In this document: piece by piece, positions 21,139 through 29,487 of the stretch
Numbering within the stretch: position 1 is the stretch's first letter
How the letters are laid out: every line of letters starts with the position of its first letter
From: Comamonas terrae
GTDB lineage: Bacteria > Pseudomonadota > Gammaproteobacteria > Burkholderiales > Burkholderiaceae_C
DNA: 64,000 nt
Direction: 5' to 3'
Assembly: GCF_001544075.1 (NCBI RefSeq)
Contig: NZ_BCNT01000006.1
Coordinates: 62,001-126,000 of the forward strand
Notes under the pieces: model-generated
What the model saw: only the letters and a program-made list of their open reading frames with translations
What the model was told of the DNA's origin: nothing
The model's database searches: none
Position numbers and translations under genes: made by a program

Positions 21139-22326
21139 TCACTTCAGGAAACTCTCCGCCAGTCGCACAAAATAGCTGGCCCCGATGGGAATCAATGCAT
21201 CGTTGAAGTCGTACGAGGGGTTGTGCACCTGGCAGGGACCAGGGCCATGGCCGGGCAGGCGGTGGCCGCCTTCGCCATTGCCCAGCAATACATAGCAGCC
21301 GGGACGTTGCTGCAGCATGAAGGCAAAGTCCTCGGAATTGGTCAGTCGGGGGGCCTGGGCGTCCACCCGCTCGTCCCCCACGACCTCCTGCATGACCGAT
21401 ACCGCAAACGCAGTCTGCTCGGGGTCATTGACCAGCGCCGGATAGTTTCGCTCAAAGTGCCACTGCGCTTCGCAGCCATAGGCCATGGCCGAGCCTTGCA
21501 CGATCTCCTTCATGCGCTGCTCGATCATGTCCAACGTGCTTGCGGTCTGGGTGCGCACGGTGCCGCCCAGCCAGGCACTGTCGGGAATCACGTTGACGGC
21601 ATCGCCGCCATGGATCTGCGTGACGGAAAGCACGGCGGCATCGTCGGGCGTGCGGTTGCGCGAAATGATGGTCTGCAGGCCCATGAGGATCTGGCCCGCA
21701 CACATCAGGGGATCCACACCGGTGTCGGGCTGCGAGGCATGGGTTCCCTTGCCTTTCAGGTCGATGCGGAAGCGATTGCTGGAACTCATGAATGGTCCGG
21801 CGCGCACGCCAAAGCTCCCTGTGGCACGACCCGGCGCATTGTGCAGGCCGAAGACGGCATCACAGTCAAAGCGCTCGAAGAGGCCGTCCTCGATCATGGC
21901 GCGGGCACCCGCCTGCCCACCTTCCTCGGCGGGCTGGAAAATGCAGTGCAGCGTGCCGTCGAACCTGCCGCTTTGGGCCAGGTACCAGGCGGCTGCCAGC
22001 AGTATCGCCGTGTGGCCGTCATGGCCGCAGGCGTGCATACGGCCTGCGTGCCGTGAACGGTGTGCGAAGGTATTGAGTTCCTGCATGGGCAAAGCGTCCA
22101 TGTCGGCGCGCAGGCCTATGCGGCGCGCGCCCTGGCCGCGCCTGAGCGTGCCGACCACGCCTGTTCCGCCCACGCCGCGCGTGACCTCATAGCCCCAGCG
22201 CTGCAGGCAGTCGGCCACCAGCGCGCTCGTGCGCTCTTCCTGAAATCCCAGTTCAGGATGGGCATGCAGATCGCGGCGAATCTGACGGAACTCGGCGTTG
22301 TCGGCAATGGCTTGAATGATTGGCAT
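21139..22326 (-). CDS. M20 family amidohydrolase (hippurate hydrolase-like)
   Basis: Zinc/metal-dependent amidohydrolase of peptidase family M20D, 395 residues. Metal ligands are in HACGHDGH (98-105) and PAEEG (132-136, containing the catalytic Glu). GLHNAPG and the late HNPSYDFND provide further metal-binding histidines. A small dimerisation domain lies around 180-290. Relatives hydrolyse N-acyl amino acids such as hippurate. The gene is 9 nt downstream of a Bug-type receptor gene, which suggests that the receptor captures an N-acyl or aromatic acid substrate. Confidence 0.9.
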   Translation of the reverse strand: MPIIQAIADNAEFRQIRRDLHAHPELGFQEERTSALVADCLQRWGYEVTRGVGGTGVVGTLRRGQGARRIGLRADMDALPMQELNTFAHRSRHAGRMHACGHDGHTAILLAAAWYLAQSGRFDGTLHCIFQPAEEGGQAGARAMIEDGLFERFDCDAVFGLHNAPGRATGSFGVRAGPFMSSSNRFRIDLKGKGTHASQPDTGVDPLMCAGQILMGLQTIISRNRTPDDAAVLSVTQIHGGDAVNVIPDSAWLGGTVRTQTASTLDMIEQRMKEIVQGSAMAYGCEAQWHFERNYPALVNDPEQTAFAVSVMQEVVGDERVDAQAPRLTNSEDFAFMLQQRPGCYVLLGNGEGGHRLPGHGPGPCQVHNPSYDFNDALIPIGASYFVRLAESFLK

Positions 22327-22335
22327 GGCGTGCCC

Positions 22336-23322
22336 CTATTGCAGTTTCACGCTCAAGCTGCGGGCCTTGGCCTCGTCGCGTGCAATCTGGTCGGCGAACT
22401 GGCGCTGCTCGGCCGCCGTGGCCACCTGCATGCCCATGGCCGTCAGCTGCTCGGGTACGCCTTTTGCCGCAAGCGCCGCTTCCAGCGCCGTCTTCAGGCG
22501 GGCTATGCGATCTGGCGCGACACCCTTTGGAGCCAGGAGACCCATCCAGCCGTTCATCTCCAGCCCCTTGACGATCCCGCCCTCGTTGAGCGTGGGAATG
22601 TTCTTGATCATGGGCTGCCGCTGCAAACTGGCCACTCCCAGAACCTTGATGCGACCGGCTTCAATATGCGGCAAGGCAGTAGCCGGCACCATCACGGCCA
22701 GATCGATCTGGCCGCCCAGCAAATCCGTCAGCAGCGGGCCGGCGCCTTTGTACAGTGCATGCAGCATCCGCACATGGGCGCGCTGCTGCAGGTCCTCCAT
22801 GACCAGATGCTGCATGGTCCCCATGCCAGGACTGCCGTAGCTGATGGATTCCGGCTTGGAACGCAATGCAGAGATCACGCCATCCAGGTCATTCGCGGGC
22901 AAATCCCTGCGGGCCACCAGCAGGGGCGAATTCGAACTGATAGGGCCGATGGGCGCAAAGTCCCCGGGGCCGTAGCGCACGTTTTTGTTGAGCACGGGTA
23001 CCAGCACCACATCGTTGATGGAGCCCACCAGCAACGTGTATCCGTCCTTGGCGGCACTGGCCACCTTGGCTGCCCCCAGGGCTCCGCCAGCACCGCCGAG
23101 GTTTTCGATCACCACGGGCTGGCCCAGTTCAGCCGACAGCCTGGGCTGCACTATGCGGATGGCGGCATCGATGGAACCGCCCGAAGCGAACGGGACGACC
23201 AAGGTGATGGGCTTGTCCGGAAAGCCGGCCGCCATGGCAGGGGCAGCCAGGGCCCAGACCGCGCAGGCGGTGGCCGCCGTGCAGAGCCGGCGACGGACAG
23301 ATGAAGGGGGCGCAGAGGTCAT
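22336..23322 (-). CDS. Bug-type (TctC family) periplasmic substrate-binding protein
   Basis: 328 residues. An N-terminal signal peptide (about 1-32, cleavage after APAMA) precedes GFPDKPITLVVPFASGGSID, the family's ligand-binding start. IENLGGAGGALGAAKVA and DGYTLLVGS are also typical. No TctA/TctB membrane genes are adjacent, as is common for the greatly expanded Bug family of Burkholderiales. The ATG at 23322 is eight bases after AAGGAG. It forms an operon with the M20 amidohydrolase and is divergent from a LysR gene. Confidence 0.9.
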   Translation of the reverse strand: MTSAPPSSVRRRLCTAATACAVWALAAPAMAAGFPDKPITLVVPFASGGSIDAAIRIVQPRLSAELGQPVVIENLGGAGGALGAAKVASAAKDGYTLLVGSINDVVLVPVLNKNVRYGPGDFAPIGPISSNSPLLVARRDLPANDLDGVISALRSKPESISYGSPGMGTMQHLVMEDLQQRAHVRMLHALYKGAGPLLTDLLGGQIDLAVMVPATALPHIEAGRIKVLGVASLQRQPMIKNIPTLNEGGIVKGLEMNGWMGLLAPKGVAPDRIARLKTALEAALAAKGVPEQLTAMGMQVATAAEQRQFADQIARDEAKARSLSVKLQ

Positions 23323-23392
23323 GACATGTCTCCTTATGGGCGGCGATCCTTGATCGCGGACGGAACAAGTCTGAGGCATGACATCCATCTTT

Positions 23393-23412
23393 TAAGTGCT
23401 AAATTGCACTTA
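23393..23412. promoter_or_regulatory. Candidate LysR operator TAAGTGC-N6-GCACTTA
   Basis: Seven-base arms at 23393-23399 and 23406-23412 are perfectly complementary. The palindrome lies in the 93-bp divergent region between the Bug operon and the LysR gene and ends 3 bp before the proposed LysR ATG. This position fits autoregulation plus control of the operon. Confidence 0.6.
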
Positions 23413-23415
23413 GCT

Positions 23416-24378
23416 ATGCAATCCATGACTACCTCGCATCTACCTCATTCCGGGCGCTCCTCGGCCTTGCTCAACCGGTTGCTGGCACGCACACGGCTAC
23501 GCCAGTTGCAGCTGCTCGTGCTGATTGCCGACCTGGGCAGCATCCAGCGCGCAGCCGAGGTGGTAGGGCAAACACAGTCGTCGGCAACCAAAGCCTTGTC
23601 CGAACTGGAGCGAATGGTGGGTTTGCCGCTTTTCGAGCGCCATGCGCGCGGAGTGCGTCCCACTTTGATCTGCCGCGACCTGCTGCCGTTGCTGCGCAGC
23701 ATGCTGGGCTCGCTCACCGGCTGCGCAGAAATGCTGGCTGCCGCCGCCGAAGGCGCACAGGGTGTGCTCAGCGTGGGGGCGATTACAGGGGCCTTGTCGG
23801 GTTTTCTAGGCCGAGAGCTTGGCCCATTTCTTCAGCAGAATCCGCAATTGCGTGTGGAAGTGGTGGAAGACGGCCACCATGCGCTGTTGGCTGCGCTGGC
23901 GGCGCGCACGCTCGATATGGTGCTTGTGCGTGAGCCCGCAACGCCAGCCAGCGGTACACGTTTCGTTCCGCTGCTGCAGGACAGCGTGGTTGCAGTGGCA
24001 GGGCCCTCCCATCCGCTGCATCGCAAGCGTGTCTTGCATGCACACCAGATGCTTGGGCAGCAATGGGTTCTGGCCCCCCTTTCCACGCAGATGCACGCGG
24101 CTTTCGAGCATTTATTCAAGTCCTGCGGGCAGCCACCGCAGCGCTCGCCGCTGATCACGCGTTCTCTGCCCATGCTGCTGGAATATCTGCGCACCACGGA
24201 TGCAGTAGCACTGACGCCGCTCAGTGTGGTCCAGCCCTTTGTGCAGGCCGGCTGGCTGCAGGTGCTGGCGCTGCAGTTTCCTTCCACCCTGGCCGCAATT
24301 GGCCTGCTGGTGCCGGAAACTCCCGAAAAACATGGGGTGAATCTGCTCACTGAATATTTGGCGCACAGATCACAGTAA
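23416..24378 (+). CDS. LysR-type transcriptional regulator
   Basis: 320 residues. The helix-turn-helix lies at about 30-85 (LLVLIADLGSIQRAAEVVGQTQSSATKAL), and the substrate-binding domain starts about 110. The length and the GVLSVGAITGALSGFLGREL segment are typical of regulators paired with Bug operons. The first ATG at 23416 and the second at 23425 are both possible; neither has a clear Shine-Dalgarno. It probably controls the divergent receptor-amidohydrolase operon. Confidence 0.9.
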   Translation: MQSMTTSHLPHSGRSSALLNRLLARTRLRQLQLLVLIADLGSIQRAAEVVGQTQSSATKALSELERMVGLPLFERHARGVRPTLICRDLLPLLRSMLGSLTGCAEMLAAAAEGAQGVLSVGAITGALSGFLGRELGPFLQQNPQLRVEVVEDGHHALLAALAARTLDMVLVREPATPASGTRFVPLLQDSVVAVAGPSHPLHRKRVLHAHQMLGQQWVLAPLSTQMHAAFEHLFKSCGQPPQRSPLITRSLPMLLEYLRTTDAVALTPLSVVQPFVQAGWLQVLALQFPSTLAAIGLLVPETPEKHGVNLLTEYLAHRSQ

Positions 24379-24533
24379 GGTCCACGCTGTTCCATTTGGA
24401 TTGCGCCGATGCCTCGATGAAGGCTTATTTTTGGTCGCCAGAGGCCGAAAACAGCCCTCCTGGCCATATGGCGCACTAGCCGGCGCAGGTACCGACTGGC
24501 CCGGATGAAGATGAACGTTCCCCATGGAGCTGG

Positions 24534-25049
24534 TCACTTTCCGCCCAATGCCATCGACGCAAGCCTGGCCACGGTATTCAGATTGCGCGCAGTGCCGACA
24601 GTTGCCGCGGGCAATCGGAGCCTGGATCGGCCCATGCCGGACGGATAGTGAATGAACACCTCCAGGTCGCCCGCCACCACTTCTTCGTCCGTCTGGCCCT
24701 TGGCTGCCTGAACAGCATCCGGCGCCGATGCCGCATCGAGAAACAGCACGGCCACCTTTGCCGGGTCCGCATGGGGAAACGGATTGCGCGCCAGCACGCT
24801 GCGCATCTGCGCGCCATCGCGCAGAATCACGCCTACAGGCTTGCCGCAATAGTCCTGCAGCCGCGCCGCCAGTTCCCGTTGCACGGCGCTGGCCGGCATG
24901 GCCGTGTCGAAAACGACATTGCCGGACTGGATATAGGTGCGCACGTTCGCGAAGCCGGTCTGCTCGCACATGCTGTGCAACACATCCATCGGCAGTTTGC
25001 CGGTGCCTGCGACATTGACCGCGCGAAGAAGAGCAATGAACGTTTTCAT
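24534..25049 (-). CDS. DUF1697 family protein
   Basis: 171 residues. The start MKTFIALLRAVNVAGTGKLPM and the YIQSGNVVF segment are the hallmarks of DUF1697, a conserved soluble family with no established function. FPHADPAKVAVLFLD and the C-terminal ATVGTARNLNTVARL also match the family. The ATG at 25049 is the conserved start; the longer frame reads through the uppP terminator. The stretch 24379-24533 beyond it shows nothing recognisable. Confidence 0.85.
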   Translation of the reverse strand: MKTFIALLRAVNVAGTGKLPMDVLHSMCEQTGFANVRTYIQSGNVVFDTAMPASAVQRELAARLQDYCGKPVGVILRDGAQMRSVLARNPFPHADPAKVAVLFLDAASAPDAVQAAKGQTDEEVVAGDLEVFIHYPSGMGRSRLRLPAATVGTARNLNTVARLASMALGGK

Positions 25050-25128
25050 GATTCCGAGTCTGGCGCCTCGATGGTGCCGGGATTGCCGTCCCGGTGCAGC
25101 CGGGCCGGCGTCACGACTTCTCCAAATG

Positions 25129-25154
25129 GAAAAGCCACCCTGCGGTGGCTTTTC
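25129..25154 (-). terminator. Intrinsic terminator of uppP
   Basis: GAAAAGCCACC (25129-25139) pairs perfectly with GGTGGCTTTTC (25144-25154) over a CTGC loop. It lies 21 nt past the uppP stop in its direction. It separates uppP from the DUF1697 gene on the same strand. Confidence 0.85.
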
Positions 25155-25175
25155 ATTCATATGACAGCGTCCCGC

Positions 25176-26003
25176 TCAGGCATCATGCCAGCTCACCACG
25201 CCCGTGAAGGCCGTGACCAGCACGATGATGCCAAAGGCGATGCGGTACCAGGCAAAGGGCACGAAGCTGTTGCTGGAGATATAACGCAGCAGCCAGCGCA
25301 CGCACAGCCAGGCGCTGATGAAGGAGAAAACCAGGCCCGCGGCGAACAAGGGCACGTCGCCCATGGACAGCAGGTGGCGCTCCTTGTAGAGGCTGTAGAC
25401 GCCCGCGCCGATCAGCGTGGGAATGGCCAGGAAGAAGGAGAAGTCCGTGGCGGCCTTGCGCGACAGGCCCAGCACCATGCCGCCGATGATGGTGGCGCCG
25501 CTGCGGCTGGTGCCGGGAATCATGGCCAGGCACTGCACAAGGCCGACCTTCAGCGCGTCCAGCGCCGTCATGTCTTCCACGGCCTGCACGCGCACGGCCC
25601 GGGTCTGGCGCTTTTCGGCCCACAGGATGATGAAGCCGCCGAGGATGAAAGTGGTGGCCACCACGACGGGCGTGAACAGGTGGGCCTTGATGAACTTGCC
25701 GAACAGCAGGCCCAGCACCACGGCCGGCAGAAAGCCGATGAAGACATTGAGCGCGAACTTCTGCGCCTGTCGGCTGGAGGGCAGCTCCACCAGCGTGGTG
25801 CGGATCTTCTGCCAGTAGACCAGGATCACGGCGAAGATGGCGCCGGTCTGGATGGCGATGTCGAACACCTTGGCCTTGGCATCGTCAAAGCCCAGCAGCG
25901 AGCCGGCCAGGATCAGGTGTCCCGTGGAGGAAATGGGCAAGAACTCGGTCAGGCCCTCCACAATGCCCATGATGGCCGCCTTGAGCAGCAGTAAAGTATC
26001 CAC
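25176..26003 (-). CDS. uppP: Undecaprenyl-diphosphatase UppP (BacA)
   Basis: Membrane phosphatase that recycles undecaprenyl diphosphate to the monophosphate carrier for peptidoglycan and O-antigen synthesis. It also gives low-level bacitracin resistance. The 275-residue, polytopic protein has both catalytic motifs: [15 protein letters not shown] (16-30) and PGTSRSGA (163-170). The start codon is GTG at 26003, eight bases after AAGGA. It stands alone with its own terminator and is divergent from psiF. Confidence 0.95.
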   Translation of the reverse strand: MDTLLLLKAAIMGIVEGLTEFLPISSTGHLILAGSLLGFDDAKAKVFDIAIQTGAIFAVILVYWQKIRTTLVELPSSRQAQKFALNVFIGFLPAVVLGLLFGKFIKAHLFTPVVVATTFILGGFIILWAEKRQTRAVRVQAVEDMTALDALKVGLVQCLAMIPGTSRSGATIIGGMVLGLSRKAATDFSFFLAIPTLIGAGVYSLYKERHLLSMGDVPLFAAGLVFSFISAWLCVRWLLRYISSNSFVPFAWYRIAFGIIVLVTAFTGVVSWHDA

Positions 26004-26202
26004 GCGAATCGTCCTTCGAACTGGGTAGAAAACAAAAGCCGCCCATTATCCACGCGCCGTTTGCAGCCTTCATGTCGGCCCCCATGGTGGCGCCGCAAAT
26101 CGCAAATTTTTACAAGGCGCGGGGCAAATGCATAGGCAAAGGCATGAAGCTGTGCTGCAATGGCGACGCGCCGGCTGTCGGCGTTTTCAATACCACTCCA
26201 TC

Positions 26203-26481
26203 ATGAAAAAACTCGTTGTCCTGGCAGTAGTCTCCCTGGCTTGCAGCATGAGCATGGCCGCTGGCGACAAGCCCCAAACCGCCCAGCAGAAACTGATGGG
26301 CACGTGCAACACCGAAGCCGCCGGCAAGAAAGGTGATGAACGCAAGGAGTTCATGAAGTCCTGCCTGTCCGACGGCAAGAAGCGCCAGCAGGAACGCATG
26401 AAATCCTGCAACGCCGATGCGGCCGGCAAGAAGGGCGACGAGCGCAAGGCCTTCATGAGCGAGTGCCTGAAGAAGGACTGA
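26203..26481 (+). CDS. psiF: PsiF family periplasmic protein
   Basis: 92 residues with a signal peptide (about 1-20, MKKLVVLAVVSLACSMSMAA). Two copies of the PsiF repeat follow: CNTEAAGKKGDERKEFMKSC and CNADAAGKKGDERKAFMSEC. Each repeat carries two cysteines that could pair in the periplasm. E. coli PsiF is induced by phosphate starvation, and its biochemical role is unknown. The start at 26203 gives a perfect signal sequence. A strong terminator follows. Confidence 0.9.
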   Translation: MKKLVVLAVVSLACSMSMAAGDKPQTAQQKLMGTCNTEAAGKKGDERKEFMKSCLSDGKKRQQERMKSCNADAAGKKGDERKAFMSECLKKD

Positions 26482-26516
26482 CACGCTTCGCGCCTCCAGG
26501 CCAAGAACGCTTCCCG

Positions 26517-26552
26517 AAAACGCCATGGTTCCCGGACCATGGCGTTTTTTAT
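26517..26552 (+). terminator. Intrinsic terminator of psiF
   Basis: AAAACGCCATGGT (26517-26529) pairs perfectly with ACCATGGCGTTTT (26536-26548) over TCCCGG and is followed by T-rich sequence. Confidence 0.88.
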
Positions 26553-26764
26553 TGCCACCCGGCCGCTCCCGGGCATCAATGCCCGGGAAATGAGGCAGCC
26601 GTGACCAAGCCTTGCCGGCCACCGGGGGATCGGCACGACCCGTTTCATCGCAGCCTGCCGCCGTTCGCACCGCCCGATCGGCATTCCGTCGCAAACACAT
26701 GGCCGCCGCCGCGGCCCGGAGCCAAAGTGCGCTCATCGCTCCCTCGCACCGAAGGCTACCGACC

Positions 26765-27178
26765 ATGCAACTCACACCTCTGATCGCCGCCCACATGGGC
26801 TGCGCCATCGCTGCCACGGCCATCGGCCCCGTCGCCCTGTGGGCCCGCCGTAGCGGTTCGGCAGCAAAGCCACGCCTGCACCGCGCTGCGGGCTATGCAT
26901 TTGTGCTGCTGATGCTGGCCACTGCAATCACCACCATCTTCATCCGCGACCACAAGCTGCCCAACTGGCAGGGCTTCACACCCATCCATCTGCTGATCCC
27001 GTTGACGCTGGCAGGCCTGGCCTATGCATTCTGGAGCCTGAGCCGGGGCCGCATCGCCCAGCACAGCCGCACCATGCGCAAGCTCTACTTCGGCGCCTGC
27101 GTGACGGCGGGCATTTTCACGCTGGTGCCGGGCCGGCTGATCGGCGACTGGTTCTGGCACCAGATGCTGGCTCTCTGA
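26765..27178 (+). CDS. DUF2306-like four-helix membrane protein
   Basis: 137 residues with about four transmembrane helices. A histidine sits in the first helix (LIAAHMGCAIAATAIGPVAL), with RLHRAAGYAFVLLML in the second. A HSRTMRKLYFGACVTAG segment comes before the last. This layout matches the DUF2306 family of predicted membrane proteins, possibly haem-binding through conserved histidines. The ATG at 26765 begins the conserved part; the longer upstream frame overlaps the psiF terminator region. It is followed by a 2TM protein and a LytS/LytTR pair. Confidence 0.7.
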   Translation: MQLTPLIAAHMGCAIAATAIGPVALWARRSGSAAKPRLHRAAGYAFVLLMLATAITTIFIRDHKLPNWQGFTPIHLLIPLTLAGLAYAFWSLSRGRIAQHSRTMRKLYFGACVTAGIFTLVPGRLIGDWFWHQMLAL

Positions 27179-27222
27179 GAGAGCCGACGCTTTTCACCCA
27201 ACCCGCACCGAAGGAGTCTCGT

Positions 27223-27525
27223 ATGTCCAGCTGCAACCATGACCCTGCAGTTTCGCCCCATGCCCTGCTGAGGCTGGCCCGGCGCCGCGCCCGCATGAAG
27301 CTGGGCTGGTATCTGCATGCCACGGTTTATGTTCTGGTGAACCTGGGCCTGGCCGCGCTGGCGGCGCTGCATGGCCGGCACTGGGCGATCTACCCCGCCG
27401 TCTTCTGGGGCCTGGGGCTGGCCATTCACGGTGCGGCCGTCTGGCTCTGCAGTCCCCGCGGCACACTGTGGACGCACCTGGTAAACAGGGAGTTGCGCGC
27501 CCTGCAAAGCCTGAATACAAAGTAG
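27223..27525 (+). CDS. 2TM domain protein
   Basis: 100 residues. RRRARMKLGWYLHATVYVLVN leads into the first of two transmembrane helices, and AIYPAVFWGLGLAIHGAAVWL is the second. The short protein matches the 2TM domain family often found next to, or fused with, LytTR or histidine-kinase genes. AAGGAG lies at good spacing before the ATG. The kinase gene begins 19 nt downstream, so the three genes are probably one operon. The role in signalling is unknown. Confidence 0.8.
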   Translation: MSSCNHDPAVSPHALLRLARRRARMKLGWYLHATVYVLVNLGLAALAALHGRHWAIYPAVFWGLGLAIHGAAVWLCSPRGTLWTHLVNRELRALQSLNTK

Positions 27526-27544
27526 CCTTCAATCCCGCCCCACC

Positions 27545-28654
27545 ATGCCAAGCACCTATCGCGCCATGGCGCCACCTGCTCTCGCTGCGGCCTCCCGCCC
27601 GGCCACGCTGCTGCGCCATGGCGCCATCACCGCAGCGGTATGCCTGCTGATCACCCTGGTCCTGACGCTGATGGAGCAAGGCCGCTGGGACGTGAATCTC
27701 GTCTATTCGCTGGCCATAGGCCTGCCCAGCTGGTTGACCATCGACCTGGGCAGGATGTGGCTGAGCCGCGGCAGCGACATTCCCTGGCCCGGAGGCTGGC
27801 GCGGAGTGGCGCTGGTCGCCTCCGGCATCGCGCTGGGCTTTGCGCTGGGCAACTGGGTCGGCCAGGCCTACCAGGCCCATGCGCAGCCCGGGCAGCGGCA
27901 CGCGCCCATGCTGCTGTTTCCCATGGTCATCACCATCGTCACCAGCGCCGGCATGTCGGTGGTGTTCTATCTGGTCGGCAAGTCGCGCTATCTGCAGGTG
28001 CAGGCCGAGCAGGCGCAGCGCCAGGCGGCCGAGGCCCAGCTCAAGCTGCTGCAGACCCAGCTGGAGCCGCACATGCTGTTCAACACCCTGGCCAATCTGC
28101 AGGTGCTGGTGGCCAGCGACCCTGAACGGGCCCAGGCCATGCTCCGTCACCTGATCGCCTACCTGCGCGCCACGCTGGGCGGATCGCGCAGCCAGATGCA
28201 CAGCCTGCGCGACGAGTTCGAGCGGCTGGACGATTACCTGGCCCTGATGGCCATACGCATGGGAGAGCGCCTGCGCTACACGCTGGAGCTGCCCGAGGCC
28301 CTGGCCGCCACGCCCGTTCCCACGCTGCTGCTGCAGCCGCTGGTGGAAAACTGCATACGCCACGGCCTGGAGCCGCAACTGGCCGGCGGCAGCATCGCCG
28401 TGGCGGCGCGCATGCTGCAGGAAGGCCAGGGCGTACGGTTGGAGCTTTGCGTGCGCGATACCGGCCGCGGCCTGTCCGAGCATCCGGCCGCTGCGGCACC
28501 CGCCGCAGCTTCGGGCTTCGGCACCGCCCAGGTGCGCGAACGGCTGCTCAACTGCTACGGCAAGGCCGCCTGCCTCGAGCTCAGTTCCGCAGACGGCGGC
28601 GGCACGCTGGCGCGCATACTCATTCCCCTGCACACAAACCACCAGGAAATCTGA
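27545..28654 (+). CDS. LytS-type sensor histidine kinase
   Basis: 369 residues. About four membrane helices (26-46, 52-70, 87-107 and 121-144) precede a short coiled coil. The His_kinase domain has the phosphoacceptor in QLEPHMLFNTLANLQ (His about 176). The ATPase has LLLQPLVENCIRHGL (N box), VRDTGRG (G1) and GFGTAQVRERLL. The gene overlaps the response-regulator start by one base (TGATG), so translation is coupled. There is no large sensor domain, so the stimulus may be sensed in the membrane, perhaps with the 2TM protein. Confidence 0.92.
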   Translation: MPSTYRAMAPPALAAASRPATLLRHGAITAAVCLLITLVLTLMEQGRWDVNLVYSLAIGLPSWLTIDLGRMWLSRGSDIPWPGGWRGVALVASGIALGFALGNWVGQAYQAHAQPGQRHAPMLLFPMVITIVTSAGMSVVFYLVGKSRYLQVQAEQAQRQAAEAQLKLLQTQLEPHMLFNTLANLQVLVASDPERAQAMLRHLIAYLRATLGGSRSQMHSLRDEFERLDDYLALMAIRMGERLRYTLELPEALAATPVPTLLLQPLVENCIRHGLEPQLAGGSIAVAARMLQEGQGVRLELCVRDTGRGLSEHPAAAAPAAASGFGTAQVRERLLNCYGKAACLELSSADGGGTLARILIPLHTNHQEI

Positions 28655-29487
28655 TGCACGCACCCCGCGCCCTGATCGCCGAAGACGAACCCCTGCTGGC
28701 CCAGGCCCTGCGGCAGGCGCTGGCCCAGGCCTGGCCCGAACTGCAGATCGCCGCCACCGTGGGCGACGGGCTCAGCGCCGCGCAGAAAGCACTGGAGCTG
28801 CAGCCCGACATCCTGCTGTTCGACATCCGCATGCCGGGCCAGAGCGGCATAGACGCCGCAGCCGAAGTGGCCGACGCCTGGCCCGACCGGCAGGCCCTGC
28901 CGGCCCTGGTCTTCGTGACGGCCTACGACCAGTATGCGATTGCCGCCTTCGAGGCCCAGGCCGTGGACTATGTGCTCAAGCCCGTGCAGCCCCCGCGCCT
29001 GGCGCAAACCGTGCAGCGCCTGCAGCGCTGGTGGGCACAGCGGCAGCGGCAAAGCGGCGTGCAAACGCCGGAGCAGCGGCAGCAGCAGGAACTCGAGCAT
29101 CTGCGCCAGTTGCAGCAGATACAACTGCAGTTCCAGCGGCAATTCCAGCAATCGGCCCCCGCGCCGCTGCAGTTCATCCAGGCCAGCGCAGGCAGCCAGA
29201 TCCACATGGTGCGCATGCAGGACGTGGTCTACCTGGAAGCCGCCGACAAGTACATACGCGTGCTCACGGCACAGCAGGAATACCTGATCCGCACGCCGCT
29301 CAAGGATCTGTTGCCCCAGCTTGACGGCACGCAGTTCTGGCAGATCCACCGCGGCTGCGTGGTCCAGGCCGCCAGCATTGCCAGCGTGCACAAGGACGAG
29401 GCCGGACGCATGTGGCTGCAGCTGCGCCAGCGCCCCGAAAGGCTCGCGGTCAGCCGCCTGTACGCCACGCGCTTCAAGCCGATGTGA
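28654..29487 (+). CDS. LytTR family response regulator
   Basis: 277 residues. The receiver domain has the acidic pocket E10-D11, phosphoacceptor D57 (LLFDIRMPG) and Lys 109 (YVLKP). A Gln/Leu-rich coiled linker covers about 131-166. The C-terminal LytTR DNA-binding domain starts near 175 (IHMVRMQDVVYLEAADKYIRV) and ends in VSRLYATRFKPM. It is partner to the upstream kinase. Target genes are not evident, although the 2TM gene and the kinase operon itself are candidates. Its last 14 bases overlap the convergent ABC ATPase gene. Confidence 0.93.
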   Translation: MHAPRALIAEDEPLLAQALRQALAQAWPELQIAATVGDGLSAAQKALELQPDILLFDIRMPGQSGIDAAAEVADAWPDRQALPALVFVTAYDQYAIAAFEAQAVDYVLKPVQPPRLAQTVQRLQRWWAQRQRQSGVQTPEQRQQQELEHLRQLQQIQLQFQRQFQQSAPAPLQFIQASAGSQIHMVRMQDVVYLEAADKYIRVLTAQQEYLIRTPLKDLLPQLDGTQFWQIHRGCVVQAASIASVHKDEAGRMWLQLRQRPERLAVSRLYATRFKPM

